A stretch of DNA of 64,000 bases from Streptomyces sp. NBC_00091. Lineage in GTDB: Bacteria; Actinomycetota; Actinomycetes; Streptomycetales; Streptomycetaceae. A program made the translations under genes and the position numbers. Numbering within the stretch: position 1 is the first letter of the stretch; each line of letters begins with the position of its first letter. A model generated the notes under the pieces. The model made no database searches. It was not told the origin of the DNA and saw only the letters and a list, made by a program, of their open reading frames with translations. The stretch covers positions 124,001 through 188,000 of the forward strand of contig NZ_JAPEMA010000001.1 in NCBI RefSeq assembly GCF_026343185.1, written 5' to 3'. This document shows, one piece after another, positions 15,675 to 25,201 of the stretch.

Positions 15675-17334
15675 AACAGCCGACCTTCCGGCGCAGGGAG
15701 TCCAGCAGGTCGGTGATCTCCGCCAGGCGCAGCGGCCCGGCGAGGAGTACGACGACCAGCGCGATCGTGACGGTTCCCGCCCCGGCCGCAGCGAAGGCTC
15801 CGAGGCCGTCGGCGGTGCGGGCGGCCGCGTACCCGGCGGCGGCCGCGGGCAGGCAGGCGGCCAGCAGCCGAAGGTGGGTGCCCAGGGCCGAGGAACGCGC
15901 CGCGGTGCCGCGGGCGCCGGCGCGCGGGCCGAGCCGGCGCGAGAGGGTGTACGCGGTGACGGCGGCGCCCGCCGTGAAGGCGAGGGAGGAGGCTCCGGCC
16001 ATGCCGGTCACGGCCCAGCGCGCCGGCAGGAGCAGGTAGGCGGCGTACGACAGGCCGGCGTTGAGCGCGACGATGACCAGGTTGAGGAAGAAGGGGGTCC
16101 GCGTGTCCGAGAGGGCGTAGAAGCCGCGCGCCAGTACGTACTGGGCGGAGAAGGCGATCAGGCCGGGGGCGAAGGCGGTGAGCATGCCCGCCATGGCCCC
16201 GACCTCGGCGGGGGTGACGTCCCCGTACCCGGAGACGCAGTCCATCACCCAGGGGGCCAGCGCGGCGAAGAGCGCCGCGGCGGGCACCACGAGGGCGGCG
16301 CTGGAGCGCAGCGCGTACGAGACGTCCTCGCGGACGGCGGTGAGGTCGCCGTCGGCGGCGGCCGAGCTCATCCGGGGCATGAGGGCGGTGACCAGGGAGA
16401 CGGTGATGATGCCCTGGGGGACGATCCACAGCTGGTAGGCGCTGCTGTAGGCGGCGTAGCCGAAGCCGCCCGGCAGGTGCCCGACGGTGGTGGAGAGCAT
16501 GGTCACCACCCAGTAGGCGATCTGGTTGGTGAACACGAGCATGACCAGCCAGCCCGCGTTGCGCAGGGGGCGGGTGAGGCCGCTGCCGCGCCAGTCGAAG
16601 CGGGGACGCCAGCGGAAGCGGGCGGCGCGCAGGGAGGGGAGGAGGGCCAGGGCCTGGACCACGATGCCGGCGGTGGTGCCGAGGCCCAGCAGCCGGGTCT
16701 CGGCGGCGGTGAGGCCTTCGGAGCCGCCGTGGGAGGCGTACAGGAAGAAGCCGAAGACGCCGATGATCACGAGGTTGCTGAGGACGGGGGTCCACATCAT
16801 CGCGCCGAACCGGCCGCGGGCGTTCAGCACTTGCCCGAGCAGGGTGAAGAGCCCGTAGAAGAGGATCTGCGGCAGGCAGAAGCGGGCCAGGGCGATGACC
16901 GTGCTCCGCTCGGCGTCCGTGTACGCGGGGGTGTACGCCCGGACGATCAGCGGGGCGGCGAGGACGGCGACGGCGGTGAGCACGAGGAGCGCCACGGTGC
17001 AGGCGGTCAGCAGCCGGTCGGTGTAGGCGGCCCCGCCGTCCCGGTGCTGCTTGGCGGCGCGCACCAGCTCGGGGACGAAGACGGCGTTGAGCGCGCCGCC
17101 GACCAGCAGCATGTAGATGATGTTCGGGACCGTGTTGGCGACGGCATAGCTGTCCCCCAGGAGCCCGGCGCCCAGCGCGGCGAGGACCACGGCGGAGCGG
17201 ACGAATCCGGTGGCGCGGGAGACCACGGAGCCGGCCGCCATCAGCGCACCGCTGCGCAGCACCGAGATCTTCTGCGGCGCGGGCGCCGGCGCCGGTGCCC
17301 GCACGGGTGCCGTGCTGCTGGTGGATCCGTACAT
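15673..17334 (-). CDS. murJ: MurJ/MviN-family lipid II flippase
   Basis: 553-residue polytopic membrane protein with about 14 hydrophobic helices, a member of the MOP superfamily that flips lipid-linked peptidoglycan precursors. Early family blocks are visible: SRATGFVRSAVVLAALGAG, NTVPNIIYMLLVGGALNAVF and LPQILFYGLFTLLGQVLNARG. A proline/alanine-rich cytoplasmic tail of about 20 residues precedes the first helix. It is not beside the parA/trxB region where the housekeeping MviN usually sits, so it may be a paralogue. Its TAG stop is made by the T of the last codon boundary plus the first bases of the MITE-like element, so the original C-terminus could have been slightly altered. Confidence 0.88.
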   Translation of the reverse strand: MYGSTSSTAPVRAPAPAPAPQKISVLRSGALMAAGSVVSRATGFVRSAVVLAALGAGLLGDSYAVANTVPNIIYMLLVGGALNAVFVPELVRAAKQHRDGGAAYTDRLLTACTVALLVLTAVAVLAAPLIVRAYTPAYTDAERSTVIALARFCLPQILFYGLFTLLGQVLNARGRFGAMMWTPVLSNLVIIGVFGFFLYASHGGSEGLTAAETRLLGLGTTAGIVVQALALLPSLRAARFRWRPRFDWRGSGLTRPLRNAGWLVMLVFTNQIAYWVVTMLSTTVGHLPGGFGYAAYSSAYQLWIVPQGIITVSLVTALMPRMSSAAADGDLTAVREDVSYALRSSAALVVPAAALFAALAPWVMDCVSGYGDVTPAEVGAMAGMLTAFAPGLIAFSAQYVLARGFYALSDTRTPFFLNLVIVALNAGLSYAAYLLLPARWAVTGMAGASSLAFTAGAAVTAYTLSRRLGPRAGARGTAARSSALGTHLRLLAACLPAAAAGYAAARTADGLGAFAAAGAGTVTIALVVVLLAGPLRLAEITDLLDSLRRKVGC

Positions 17335-17669
17335 CGGGGTCTTTCCCTTCGCCGAGCCGAAGGTGGAGGGTACCCCGGGCCGCCGGAGCAGCCGGCCACC
17401 GGCCGGTTCCGGTGAATTCTCCGTCGCGGTAGGGCCTTTCGGCCCCCGGCCCGCGCGCCGAAGGTCCTTATTCCGGTCCCGGTGCGGGGATTGGCGAATT
17501 CCGGCCGGCCGGTTTCCGGAAAGAGCCCCCGAATGTGACCGGATGGCAACAGTTCCGCTGCGGCCCCTGTCACAACCCCGGGGAAGAAGTTTTTCCGCCG
17601 AATGCGCAACCTAATGTTGCCCCGTTCACTCCTCATATGAGGACGATCGTTATTTCGGAGGGGTTTTCG
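17335..17669. other. Divergent intergenic region, murJ / L,D-transpeptidase
   Basis: 335 bases without a credible gene. Small dyads are present: GCAAC-CTAAT-GTTGC at 17606-17620 and the perfect 12-bp palindrome CCTCATATGAGG at 17631-17642. The latter is followed by a good ribosome site (GGAGGGG at 17658-17663) for the TTG start at 17670. AT content rises after 17580, consistent with the transpeptidase promoter. Confidence 0.5.
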
Positions 17670-18896
17670 TTGAGCCGCACACGCCGCACCGCACTTCCGC
17701 GCCGCCGCACCCGACACGCGATGCTGGCGGGCACCGCACTTCTCACCCTCGCGCTGAGCGCCTGCGGGGGCGGCTCCGGCGGCGGGAGCGCGGGCGGTGA
17801 CGGGAAGGCGGACCCGGACAAGAGCCCGGCCATGGCGATCTCGGTGAACCTCACGGGCAATCAGGTCAAGGCGGGCGAGCCCGTCAAGGTGACCCTGGCC
17901 GACGGGAAGTTCTCGCTGGTGAAGGTGACGGACGGCAAGGGCGGGGAGCTGCCCGGGCAGATATCCGCCGACGGGCGGACCTGGACCTCGGAGCGCAACG
18001 CCTCGCCGGGCACCGACTACAAGGTCGAGGCGCAGAACACCGCCAGCCAGAACGCGAGCACCCAGTTCAGGACCTCGGCCGCGGACAAGGTGAACAAGGT
18101 CTCGATCAACATCCCGAAGGGCAGCACGGTGGGCGTCGCGATGCCCGTCTCGCTGGTCTTCGACAATCCGGTGAAGAACAAGGCCGAGGTCGAGAAGCAG
18201 CTCAAGGTCACCACCTCGAACAACACCGAGGGTTCCTGGGGCTGGTTCCAGGACTATTCAGGCAAGGACCGGGTGGACTGGCGGCCGAAGGACTACTGGA
18301 AGTCCGGCACCGACGTGAAGGTCGAGATGGACCTGAACGGAGTGGACTCCGGTGCCGGCGGCGGGCTCTTCGCCCGGGACTACAACACCGAGTTCAAGAT
18401 AGGCAAGGACCGCCGGATGGAGGTCAGCCTCGACACCAAGAAGATGACGGTCACCGAGGACGGACAGGCGGTCAGGACGATTCCCGTCTCGGCCGGCACT
18501 CCCGGCGGCAAGAAGGCCTCCTGGTCCGGGAAAATGGTGCTGATGGCCAAGGAGGGCACCATCCGGATGGATTCCCAGACGGTGGGCCTGGGCGACGCCT
18601 ACGACAAGATGGTCGACTATTCGATGCGGCTGACCTGGTCGGGCATGTACGCGCACGCCGCCCCCTGGAACTCCGCCAACTTCGGCAGCGCCAACACCAG
18701 TTCCGGCTGTGTGGGCATGAGCGACGCCAACGCCAAGTCCTTCTACGAGCAGGTCCAGGTCGGCGACCCCTTCGAGGTGGTCGGCAGCGGCTCCAAGGGC
18801 AATGCCGACCTCGGCAACGGGTACGGCGAGTGGAACCTGTCGTGGGACCAGTGGAAGGCGAAGAGCGCGCTGGCCGGCGGCGCCCAGCAGGGCTGA
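17670..18896 (+). CDS. Lipoprotein L,D-transpeptidase (YkuD, Ig-like N-terminal domains)
   Basis: 408 residues. A lipoprotein signal ends in LLTLALSAC, then a Gly/Ser linker, two Ig-like regions of the type found in actinobacterial Ldt enzymes, and a C-terminal YkuD catalytic domain. The active site reads HAAPWNSANFGSANTSSGCV, with the nucleophilic Cys after the conserved His. These enzymes make 3-3 cross-links in peptidoglycan from outside the membrane. I chose the TTG at 17670 because GGAGGGG lies six bases upstream; upstream in-frame starts lack a signal peptide at the right place. It is divergent from murJ, another cell-wall gene. Confidence 0.92.
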   Translation: MSRTRRTALPRRRTRHAMLAGTALLTLALSACGGGSGGGSAGGDGKADPDKSPAMAISVNLTGNQVKAGEPVKVTLADGKFSLVKVTDGKGGELPGQISADGRTWTSERNASPGTDYKVEAQNTASQNASTQFRTSAADKVNKVSINIPKGSTVGVAMPVSLVFDNPVKNKAEVEKQLKVTTSNNTEGSWGWFQDYSGKDRVDWRPKDYWKSGTDVKVEMDLNGVDSGAGGGLFARDYNTEFKIGKDRRMEVSLDTKKMTVTEDGQAVRTIPVSAGTPGGKKASWSGKMVLMAKEGTIRMDSQTVGLGDAYDKMVDYSMRLTWSGMYAHAAPWNSANFGSANTSSGCVGMSDANAKSFYEQVQVGDPFEVVGSGSKGNADLGNGYGEWNLSWDQWKAKSALAGGAQQG

Positions 18897-18909
18897 CCCC
18901 GGATCAATT

Positions 18910-18949
18910 GTTACCGCTACGTAACTTACCCATGGGTTACTTTCGGTAA
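18910..18949. promoter_or_regulatory. Cluster of TTAC/GTAA dyads upstream of the secreted hydrolase
   Basis: GTTAC-CGCTAC-GTAAC (18910-18925) is a 16-bp palindrome with perfect 5-bp arms. It is followed by a second dyad, TTAC-TTTCG-GTAA (18937-18949). The same GTTAC-N6-GTAAC form occurs at 47574-47589 upstream of the SGNH hydrolase. Both look like operators for one regulator. Confidence 0.5.
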
Positions 18950-19005
18950 GCCTCCCCCGTTACCGTCGGGTCACTTTGGACACCGGCGCACGCGAGGAGC
19001 GATCG

Positions 19006-20580
19006 ATGCGACGCAGCAAATCCGCCGCAGCCGTGGCGGCCGTTCTGGCGGTGACCGCCCTGGGCCTGGCCCCCCACCAGGCCCAGGCGGCCCCCGCCGC
19101 CCCGGCTGCCCAGCAGCCGGAACTGCGGTTCCACGACATTCCGGGCTCCGGCGGCATCACCCTCAAGGGCAACGTCTTCACCCCGGCGGGCGCCGAACCC
19201 GGCCGGAAGTACCCGCTGATCGTCCTCCCCACCAGCTGGGGCATGCCGCAGATCGAATACATCGCCCAGGCGAAGAAGCTCGCCGACTCCGGCTACGTCG
19301 TGGTGAGTTACACCTCGCGCGGCTTCTGGCTCTCCGGCGGCGAGATCGAGACGGCCGGGCCGGCCGACACCGCCGACGTCTCCGCCGTCATCGACTGGGC
19401 CCTCGCCACCACCCCCGCCGACCCCGGACACATCGGCCTCGGCGGGGTCTCGTACGGCGCGGGCATCGCCCTGCTGGCCTCCGCGCACGACCCGCGGATC
19501 AAGGCCGTGGTCGCCCTCAGCGGCTGGGCCGACCTGATCGAGTCCATCTACTCCGGCCGCACCCAGCACCTCCAGGCCGCCGGGATGCTCGGCGCCGCCG
19601 GCTTCCTCACCGGCCGTCCCGGACCCGAACTCCAGCAGATCCTCGGCGACTTCCTGGGCTCGAAGCTGGACCGGGAACAGGCGATGATCGAGTGGGGCAA
19701 GAAGCGCTCCGCCTCCGAGCAGGTGGACCGGATCAACGCCAACGGCGCCGCGATCATGATGGGCAACGCCTGGGGTGACACCATCTTCCCGCCCAACCAG
19801 TACGCGAAGTTCTTCGAGGAGCTCACCGGCCCCAAGCGGCTGGAGTTCCGCCCCGGCGACCACGCCACCGCCGAGGCCACCGGCCTGCTCGGCCTGCCCA
19901 ACGACACCTGGACCAACGCCCACCGCTGGTTCGACCGCTACCTCAAGGGAGAGCGCAACGGGGTCGACACCGAAGCCCCGGTGCAGCTCAAGTCCCGCAG
20001 CACCGAGGGCTACGAGGGCTACCCCGACTGGAAGTCGGTCGGCTCCGGCGGCACCGAGAAGCTCCCGCTCGCCGACAGCGAGCACGTCTGGGCCAATGTC
20101 GACTCCGGCGCCAACGGCGGCATCCTCTTCCTCTCCAGCATCCTCGACCAGCTCGCGAAGGCGCCCCCGACCGCCTCCATCCCCCTCCTCCCCCGCGCCT
20201 TCGCCGCCGTCTGGCAGTCCCCGCGCTACGAGGAGGAACGCCGCATCCGCGGCACCGTGCGCCTGCACACCACCGTCACCCCCACCAAGGGCGACGGCAC
20301 CTTCGTCGCCTACCTCTACGACGTCGGCCCGCTCGGCATCGGCAAGCTCGTCAGCAACGCCCCGTACACCTTCCACGGGAAGACCCCCGGGCAGTCCTTC
20401 GGGGTGGACCTGGACCTCTTCTCCACCGCCTACGACGTGCCCGAGGGCCACCGGCTCGCGCTCGTCGTCGACACGGTCGACCCGCTCTACATCGAGCACA
20501 ACCCGACCGGCGCGCAGCTGACCTTCTCCTCGCCGCGCACCGATCCCTCGTACGTCTCGGTGCCGCTGCGCGAACAGTGA
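19006..20580 (+). CDS. Secreted CocE/NonD-family alpha/beta hydrolase (X-Pro dipeptidyl-peptidase-like)
   Basis: 524 residues. A signal peptide (MRRSKSAAAVAAVLAVTAL, cleavage near AQAAP) exports the enzyme. The catalytic domain carries the nucleophile elbow GLGGVSYGAGIALL, an acid region in NGAAIMMGNAWGDTIFPPNQ, and a His near RPGDHATAEA. The C-terminal third (VRLHTTVTPTKGDGTFVAYL) is the jelly-roll domain typical of CocE/X-Pro peptidases. GAGGAG sits six bases before the ATG at 19006. The substrate could be an ester or an N-terminal Xaa-Pro peptide. It is convergent with gluD, with a hairpin between them. Confidence 0.88.
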   Translation: MRRSKSAAAVAAVLAVTALGLAPHQAQAAPAAPAAQQPELRFHDIPGSGGITLKGNVFTPAGAEPGRKYPLIVLPTSWGMPQIEYIAQAKKLADSGYVVVSYTSRGFWLSGGEIETAGPADTADVSAVIDWALATTPADPGHIGLGGVSYGAGIALLASAHDPRIKAVVALSGWADLIESIYSGRTQHLQAAGMLGAAGFLTGRPGPELQQILGDFLGSKLDREQAMIEWGKKRSASEQVDRINANGAAIMMGNAWGDTIFPPNQYAKFFEELTGPKRLEFRPGDHATAEATGLLGLPNDTWTNAHRWFDRYLKGERNGVDTEAPVQLKSRSTEGYEGYPDWKSVGSGGTEKLPLADSEHVWANVDSGANGGILFLSSILDQLAKAPPTASIPLLPRAFAAVWQSPRYEEERRIRGTVRLHTTVTPTKGDGTFVAYLYDVGPLGIGKLVSNAPYTFHGKTPGQSFGVDLDLFSTAYDVPEGHRLALVVDTVDPLYIEHNPTGAQLTFSSPRTDPSYVSVPLREQ

Positions 20581-20588
20581 TCGGCGGC

Positions 20589-20617
20589 TGCTGCCGGGGA
20601 CTACCTCCCCGGCAGCA
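20589..20617. terminator. Bidirectional hairpin between the hydrolase and gluD
   Basis: TGCTGCCGGGGA and TCCCCGGCAGCA form a perfect 12-bp stem with a five-base loop. The right arm lies inside the last codons of gluD, so convergent transcripts share it. Confidence 0.7.
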
Positions 20618-21479
20618 CCGTCCCCGGTTCGGCGGGGGCGACCTCGACCGCCCTGGTCTTCAGGCTGCGGCGCTCCCTGCGCGCGACCCAGGTGGCGAAC
20701 CAGGACAGCAGCATGCACATGCCGATGTAGATCGGCGAGATGATCATGACGACGGGGATGAACGGCAGGTCGTAGTCCAGGTTCGAGGCGATCAGCTTGC
20801 CCGCGTGCAGGAACTCCTCGTAGGTGATCAGGTAGCCGAGCGAGGTGTCCTTCAGGGCCACCACCAGCTGGCTGATGATCGTGGGGAGCATCGCGCGGAC
20901 CGCCTGCGGGGCGAGGACGAAGGTCATCACCTGCGTCTTGCGCATGCCGAGCGCGTACGCCGCCTCTCGCTGGCCCTTCTCCACGGAGTTGATCCCCGTA
21001 CGGAAGACCTCGGCCAGCACCGATCCGTTGTACAGGGTCAGCCCCGCCACCAGCGCGGGCAGCGGCTGGACCTTCAGCGCCACGAAGATGAAGAAGATCA
21101 TCACCAGCACCGGCATGGCCCGGAAGAACTCCACGCACAGCGTCGCCACCCAGCGCACCGGCCGGTGCAGCGAGAGCCGGCCGGTGGCGAGCACCGCGCC
21201 GAGCGCGAGCGAGAGCACCGAGGCGTAGGCGAAGGCCTTCAGGGTGTTCCCGAGCCCCTTGAGCAGCAGCTCCTGGATGCCCTCGTAGGCGAAGGGGCGC
21301 CACTTGGCCGCGGTGAACTGGTGGGTGTCGAAGAGGAGGTAAAGGATCCAGGCCAGCAGGGCGAGGATCACCACCGTCGAGAAGATCCCGTAGAAGAAGT
21401 GACGGCGCTGGGCCTGCGGGCCGGGGAGGTCGTACAGGGCGGTGGACTCCACGTCCCCGTGCAGCGCGTGCGCGGTCAT
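20601..21479 (-). CDS. gluD: Glutamate-type ABC transporter permease GluD
   Basis: 292-residue inner-membrane permease of the polar amino acid (His/Glu/Gln) uptake family. A cytoplasmic N-tail is followed by five or six hydrophobic helices. The EAA loop that docks on the ATPase is visible as EKGQREAAYALGMRKTQVMT. The ATG overlaps the gluC stop (ATGA). It is last in the gluA-gluB-gluC-gluD operon, the same order as in other actinobacteria, and its 3' end lies in a terminator hairpin. Confidence 0.93.
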   Translation of the reverse strand: MTAHALHGDVESTALYDLPGPQAQRRHFFYGIFSTVVILALLAWILYLLFDTHQFTAAKWRPFAYEGIQELLLKGLGNTLKAFAYASVLSLALGAVLATGRLSLHRPVRWVATLCVEFFRAMPVLVMIFFIFVALKVQPLPALVAGLTLYNGSVLAEVFRTGINSVEKGQREAAYALGMRKTQVMTFVLAPQAVRAMLPTIISQLVVALKDTSLGYLITYEEFLHAGKLIASNLDYDLPFIPVVMIISPIYIGMCMLLSWFATWVARRERRSLKTRAVEVAPAEPGTVLPGR

Positions 21480-22120
21480 CGGGCGACTCCGTAGCGCTTC
21501 TCCAGCACGTTGAAGAGCGCGCTGATGGACAGGGTGATGATCAGGTAGCCGACGGCGATCCAGACGAAGGTCCAGATGATGCTGTAGCCCAGCTCGTTGA
21601 GGGTCTTGTACGTGCCCAGCAGCTCCGTGACGCTGAAGGCGCCGGCGATCGCGGAGTTCTTGGCGAGCGCGATCAGCGTGGAGCCGATGGGCGGGATGAC
21701 CGAGCGGAAGGCCTGCGGCAGCACCACCGTGCCCAGGGTCTGCCCGAAGGACATGCCCAGGCTGCGCGCCGCCTCGCCCTGCCCCTTGGGGACGGTGTTG
21801 ATGCCCGAGCGCAGCGCCTCGCAGATGAAGGCCGAGGTGTAGCAGCCGAGCGCGAGGACGGCGAAGAGCTGGAAGGGCAGGACCAGTCCGAAGCGGGGCA
21901 GGCCCAGCAGTACGGCGAAGAACAGCAGGGTGAGCGGGGTGTTGCGCAGCACGGCCACCCAGACGGTGCCGAAGACCCGGAAGGAGCCGACGGGAGCGAC
22001 GCGGAAGGAGGCCATCAGGAAGCCGAGGACCAGGGCGACGAGCGAGGCGTAGACGGTCAGTTCGACGGTGCCGAGGAAGCCCTTCCCGTAGAGCGAGAAG
22101 TTCTCGGTGAGTACGTCCAT
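21476..22120 (-). CDS. gluC: Glutamate-type ABC transporter permease GluC
   Basis: 214-residue permease, partner of GluD. The EAA loop is PKGQGEAARSLGMSFGQTLG, placed before the last two helices, and the N-terminal helix begins LYGKGFLGTVELTVYASLVA. Five membrane segments fit the short HisM-type subunits. It starts 17 bases after gluB ends and overlaps gluD by four. The heterodimer would form the translocation channel for the substrate delivered by GluB. Confidence 0.93.
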   Translation of the reverse strand: MDVLTENFSLYGKGFLGTVELTVYASLVALVLGFLMASFRVAPVGSFRVFGTVWVAVLRNTPLTLLFFAVLLGLPRFGLVLPFQLFAVLALGCYTSAFICEALRSGINTVPKGQGEAARSLGMSFGQTLGTVVLPQAFRSVIPPIGSTLIALAKNSAIAGAFSVTELLGTYKTLNELGYSIIWTFVWIAVGYLIITLSISALFNVLEKRYGVAR

Positions 22121-22137
22121 GGAGGTGCGCTCTCCCC

Positions 22138-23043
22138 TCAGCCCGCCGGGTAGCGGTCGATGGCGGGCGGTTTGGGGGCGGGCTCGCCGGACAGGCCGAG
22201 CGTGGCCTCGTAGGCCTTCTTCCAGTCGCCGTTCTTCTCGTGTGCGGCCAGCGCGTCGTCGAGGGCGAGGCGCAGGTCGTTGTCGGCGCGCGGGACGCCG
22301 ATGCCGTAGGGCTCCTCGGAGAAGGGCTTGCCGACCACCTTGAGCTCCTCGGGGACCTTGGCGGCGTAGCCGAGGAGGATGGAGTCGTCGGTGGAGACGG
22401 CGTCGACCTGGTAGGTGAGCAGGTTGTCCACGCAGACCGAGTAGGTGTCGTAGGCGACGAGCACCGCCTTCGGGAACTCCCGCTGGAGCCGCTGGTAGGG
22501 GGTGGAGCCTGCGGCCGAGCAGACCTTCTTGCCGGCGAGGTCCTCGGGGCCCTTGATGTCCTTCTCGTTCTTGCGGACGAGCAGGGACTGGCCGGCCATG
22601 AAGTAGGGGCCGGCGAAGCCGACCTGCTTCTTGCGGTTGGCGTTGATCGTGTAGGTGCCCACGTAGTAGTCGATCTGGCCGTTCTGCAGGGCGGTCTCGC
22701 GGTTGGCGGAGGCGATCGTCTTGAACTCGATGCTCTTGGGGTCGAAGCCGAGGGAGGCCGACATCATCTTGGCGATCTCGATGTCGAAGCCGGAGTAGCG
22801 GCCGCTCGCCGGGTCCTTCTCCCCCATGTACGGCTGGTCCTCCTTGGCTCCGACCACGAGGTGGCCGCGCTTCCTCGCCTTCTCCCAGGTGCGCGATCCC
22901 GGGAGCCGGAAGCCGGTGTCCACCTGGTAGACGGGCAGGTCCTCGGGTTGCGGGCCCTTGACCGGGGGGCTGCCGGACTTGCCGCAGCCGGCGGCCGCGA
23001 GGACCATCGCGGCCAGGGCGAGTGCACGCAGGGTGTGCTTCAT
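22138..23043 (-). CDS. gluB: Glutamate-binding lipoprotein GluB
   Basis: 301-residue extracytoplasmic solute-binding protein of family 3. The lipoprotein signal MKHTLRALALAAMVLAAAGC anchors it by Cys20. Characteristic segments are LVVGAKEDQPYMG, FDIEIAKMMSASLGF, the ligand-pocket region IASANRETALQNGQIDYYVG and AGPYFMAGQSLLVRK. It is placed between the ATPase and permease genes, 11 bases after gluA. Glutamate or a related acidic amino acid is the expected ligand from the operon type; specificity is not proven by sequence. Confidence 0.92.
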   Translation of the reverse strand: MKHTLRALALAAMVLAAAGCGKSGSPPVKGPQPEDLPVYQVDTGFRLPGSRTWEKARKRGHLVVGAKEDQPYMGEKDPASGRYSGFDIEIAKMMSASLGFDPKSIEFKTIASANRETALQNGQIDYYVGTYTINANRKKQVGFAGPYFMAGQSLLVRKNEKDIKGPEDLAGKKVCSAAGSTPYQRLQREFPKAVLVAYDTYSVCVDNLLTYQVDAVSTDDSILLGYAAKVPEELKVVGKPFSEEPYGIGVPRADNDLRLALDDALAAHEKNGDWKKAYEATLGLSGEPAPKPPAIDRYPAG

Positions 23044-23054
23044 CGGGCCGCCCC

Positions 23055-23798
<744 letters not shown>

Positions 23799-23822
23799 AC
23801 GCTGCCCTGCCCACTTGTCGGT

Positions 23823-23876
23823 GTGTCGAGGTCAGCGCAAACTATCCAGCCGTCGAAGGGGACTTCACCTCGACAC
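23823..23876. promoter_or_regulatory. Inverted repeat in the gluA promoter region
   Basis: GTGTCGAGGT (23823-23832) and ACCTCGACAC (23867-23876) are perfect 10-bp arms 34 bases apart, beginning 25 bases upstream of the gluA start. The wide spacing suggests two half-sites bridged by a regulator, or a structured 5' leader, rather than one compact operator. Confidence 0.4.
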
Positions 23877-23934
23877 GCCTGAAAGGTACATAAAGCGCAT
23901 TGGCCCACGAACGCGGGGCCGTGGCGGGGCCCGC

Positions 23935-23971
23935 GGGCGCCCGCGGTACGGCATGCGTACCGCGGGCGCCC
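23935..23971 (-). terminator. Strong hairpin after the propeller-like protein gene
   Basis: GGGCGCCCGCGGTACG and CGTACCGCGGGCGCCC form a perfect 16-bp stem with loop GCATG. It starts 23 bases beyond the stop of the minus-strand gene at 23994 and insulates gluA from it. Confidence 0.75.
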
Positions 23972-23993
23972 GTCGGCGGGGGTGGACCCGCCG

Positions 23994-25082
23994 TTACGGG
24001 GTGCCGGTGAAGCGGGCCACGAACGGGCCGTTCGCGTCCCAGCCCGAGGCCCAGTACGCGGCGCCGCCGGGCTCGGGGGTCAGCTGGCGAATGCCGGTAC
24101 CGGTGGTGCGCGGCGCGGCGATCGGCGTCCAGGCCGTCCCGGTCCACTTGCGCAGGCCCGTGGTTCCGCCGTCGGCGATCCAGGTGCCGTTGTGCTTGAC
24201 GACCGTGTGGATCGAGGTGCCGTCACAGGTCCGGACGGTGGTGAAGGCGGAGCCGTTGTAGCGCAGCGAGGTCCAGCACTTGTCGACGTCCGTCTTCATG
24301 CCGGTGAACCACAGGTCGGTGGAGGTGCCCGCTATCTGCTGCGAGTAGTAGCTGGTGCCGGTCAGCTTCGGCACGGTGACCTGGGTCCAGGAGGTGCCGT
24401 TGAAGCGGGCGACGTACATCTCCGACGTGACGCTGGTGGTTTCGGTCTCGCCGGAGACCCAGATCTCGTTGGGGCCGGTCTGGTGGATGGCCCTCAGCTT
24501 GACGCGCTTGCCGCCCGGAGCGGGCAGGAAGGTCTGGGACCAGACGCCACCGCTCCACTTGGCGACGATGGGCCGGCCCGGATTGAAGTACTCGTAGCCC
24601 GCGACCAGGAGCTCGCCCGGGGCCGTCCCGAGGAGCTGACTGGGCTGGAAGTAGCTGGGGAAGGCGGGGCTGGTCCAGGCCGTGCCGTCCCAGTGGTCGA
24701 GACCGGTGCCGAAACCCTCGTCGGAGTAGGTGAGGAACCAGAGGTCGTCCGGGCCGGTGCCCGCCATCTTGGCGCCCCGTTCGTACTGGTAGGGCCCCTT
24801 GGGCTTGGAGACCGCGCTCGTGCCGTTCCACTCCCACTGGAGGGTGTCGGCCCCGCAGCCGCCGATCGGGCACGGCGTCTGCGCTTCGACGATGGTCGCG
24901 GACGAGGCCGAGAAGGGCAGTGCGTAGGCCTCTCTGAGCGGGGAGGACCCCGCGGGCAGGGGCTGGGTGAGGTCCTGCCACCCGGGCGCGGCGGCCTGGG
25001 CGGAGCCCGTGCCGGACAGGGCGAGGAGGGCCGCGCCCGCCATGACGGCGAGACGGCTCATGAGTCTGTTGCGGATCTTCAT
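23994..25082 (-). CDS. Secreted beta-propeller-like hypothetical protein
   Basis: 362 residues with a clear Sec signal (RLAVMAGAALLALSGTGSAQA). The mature part repeats a W-x-G-T/S-x-W pattern about six times (WEWNGTSAV, HWDGTAWTS, FNGTSWTQV, RYNGSAFTTV, KHNGTWIA, KWTGTAWTPI), with interposed D-L-W-F/I-T/S-G strands. This is the signature of a WD/Kelch-like propeller found in many secreted Streptomyces proteins. No catalytic motif is seen, so binding or scaffold roles are as likely as an enzyme. GGAG lies 11 bases before the ATG at 25082. A strong terminator follows the gene. Confidence 0.75.
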   Translation of the reverse strand: MKIRNRLMSRLAVMAGAALLALSGTGSAQAAAPGWQDLTQPLPAGSSPLREAYALPFSASSATIVEAQTPCPIGGCGADTLQWEWNGTSAVSKPKGPYQYERGAKMAGTGPDDLWFLTYSDEGFGTGLDHWDGTAWTSPAFPSYFQPSQLLGTAPGELLVAGYEYFNPGRPIVAKWSGGVWSQTFLPAPGGKRVKLRAIHQTGPNEIWVSGETETTSVTSEMYVARFNGTSWTQVTVPKLTGTSYYSQQIAGTSTDLWFTGMKTDVDKCWTSLRYNGSAFTTVRTCDGTSIHTVVKHNGTWIADGGTTGLRKWTGTAWTPIAAPRTTGTGIRQLTPEPGGAAYWASGWDANGPFVARFTGTP

Positions 25083-25201
25083 CGGTTGGCTGCTCCAGGG
25101 CATCATTCGGGCCGGTGAGCGGATGCTCACCGGCCCGACGATGGTCGCGGCCCCGTTTGTGCGGGTTTCTATACGTGCCGCGGGTCCCGTAGGGGACACG
25201 C

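Noticed and set aside
17606..17620. GCAAC-N5-GTTGC dyad before the L,D-transpeptidase as a fifth regulon site
   Set aside because: The outer bases differ from TCAAC/GTTGA, the flanks do not match, and the gene has no link to purine breakdown.
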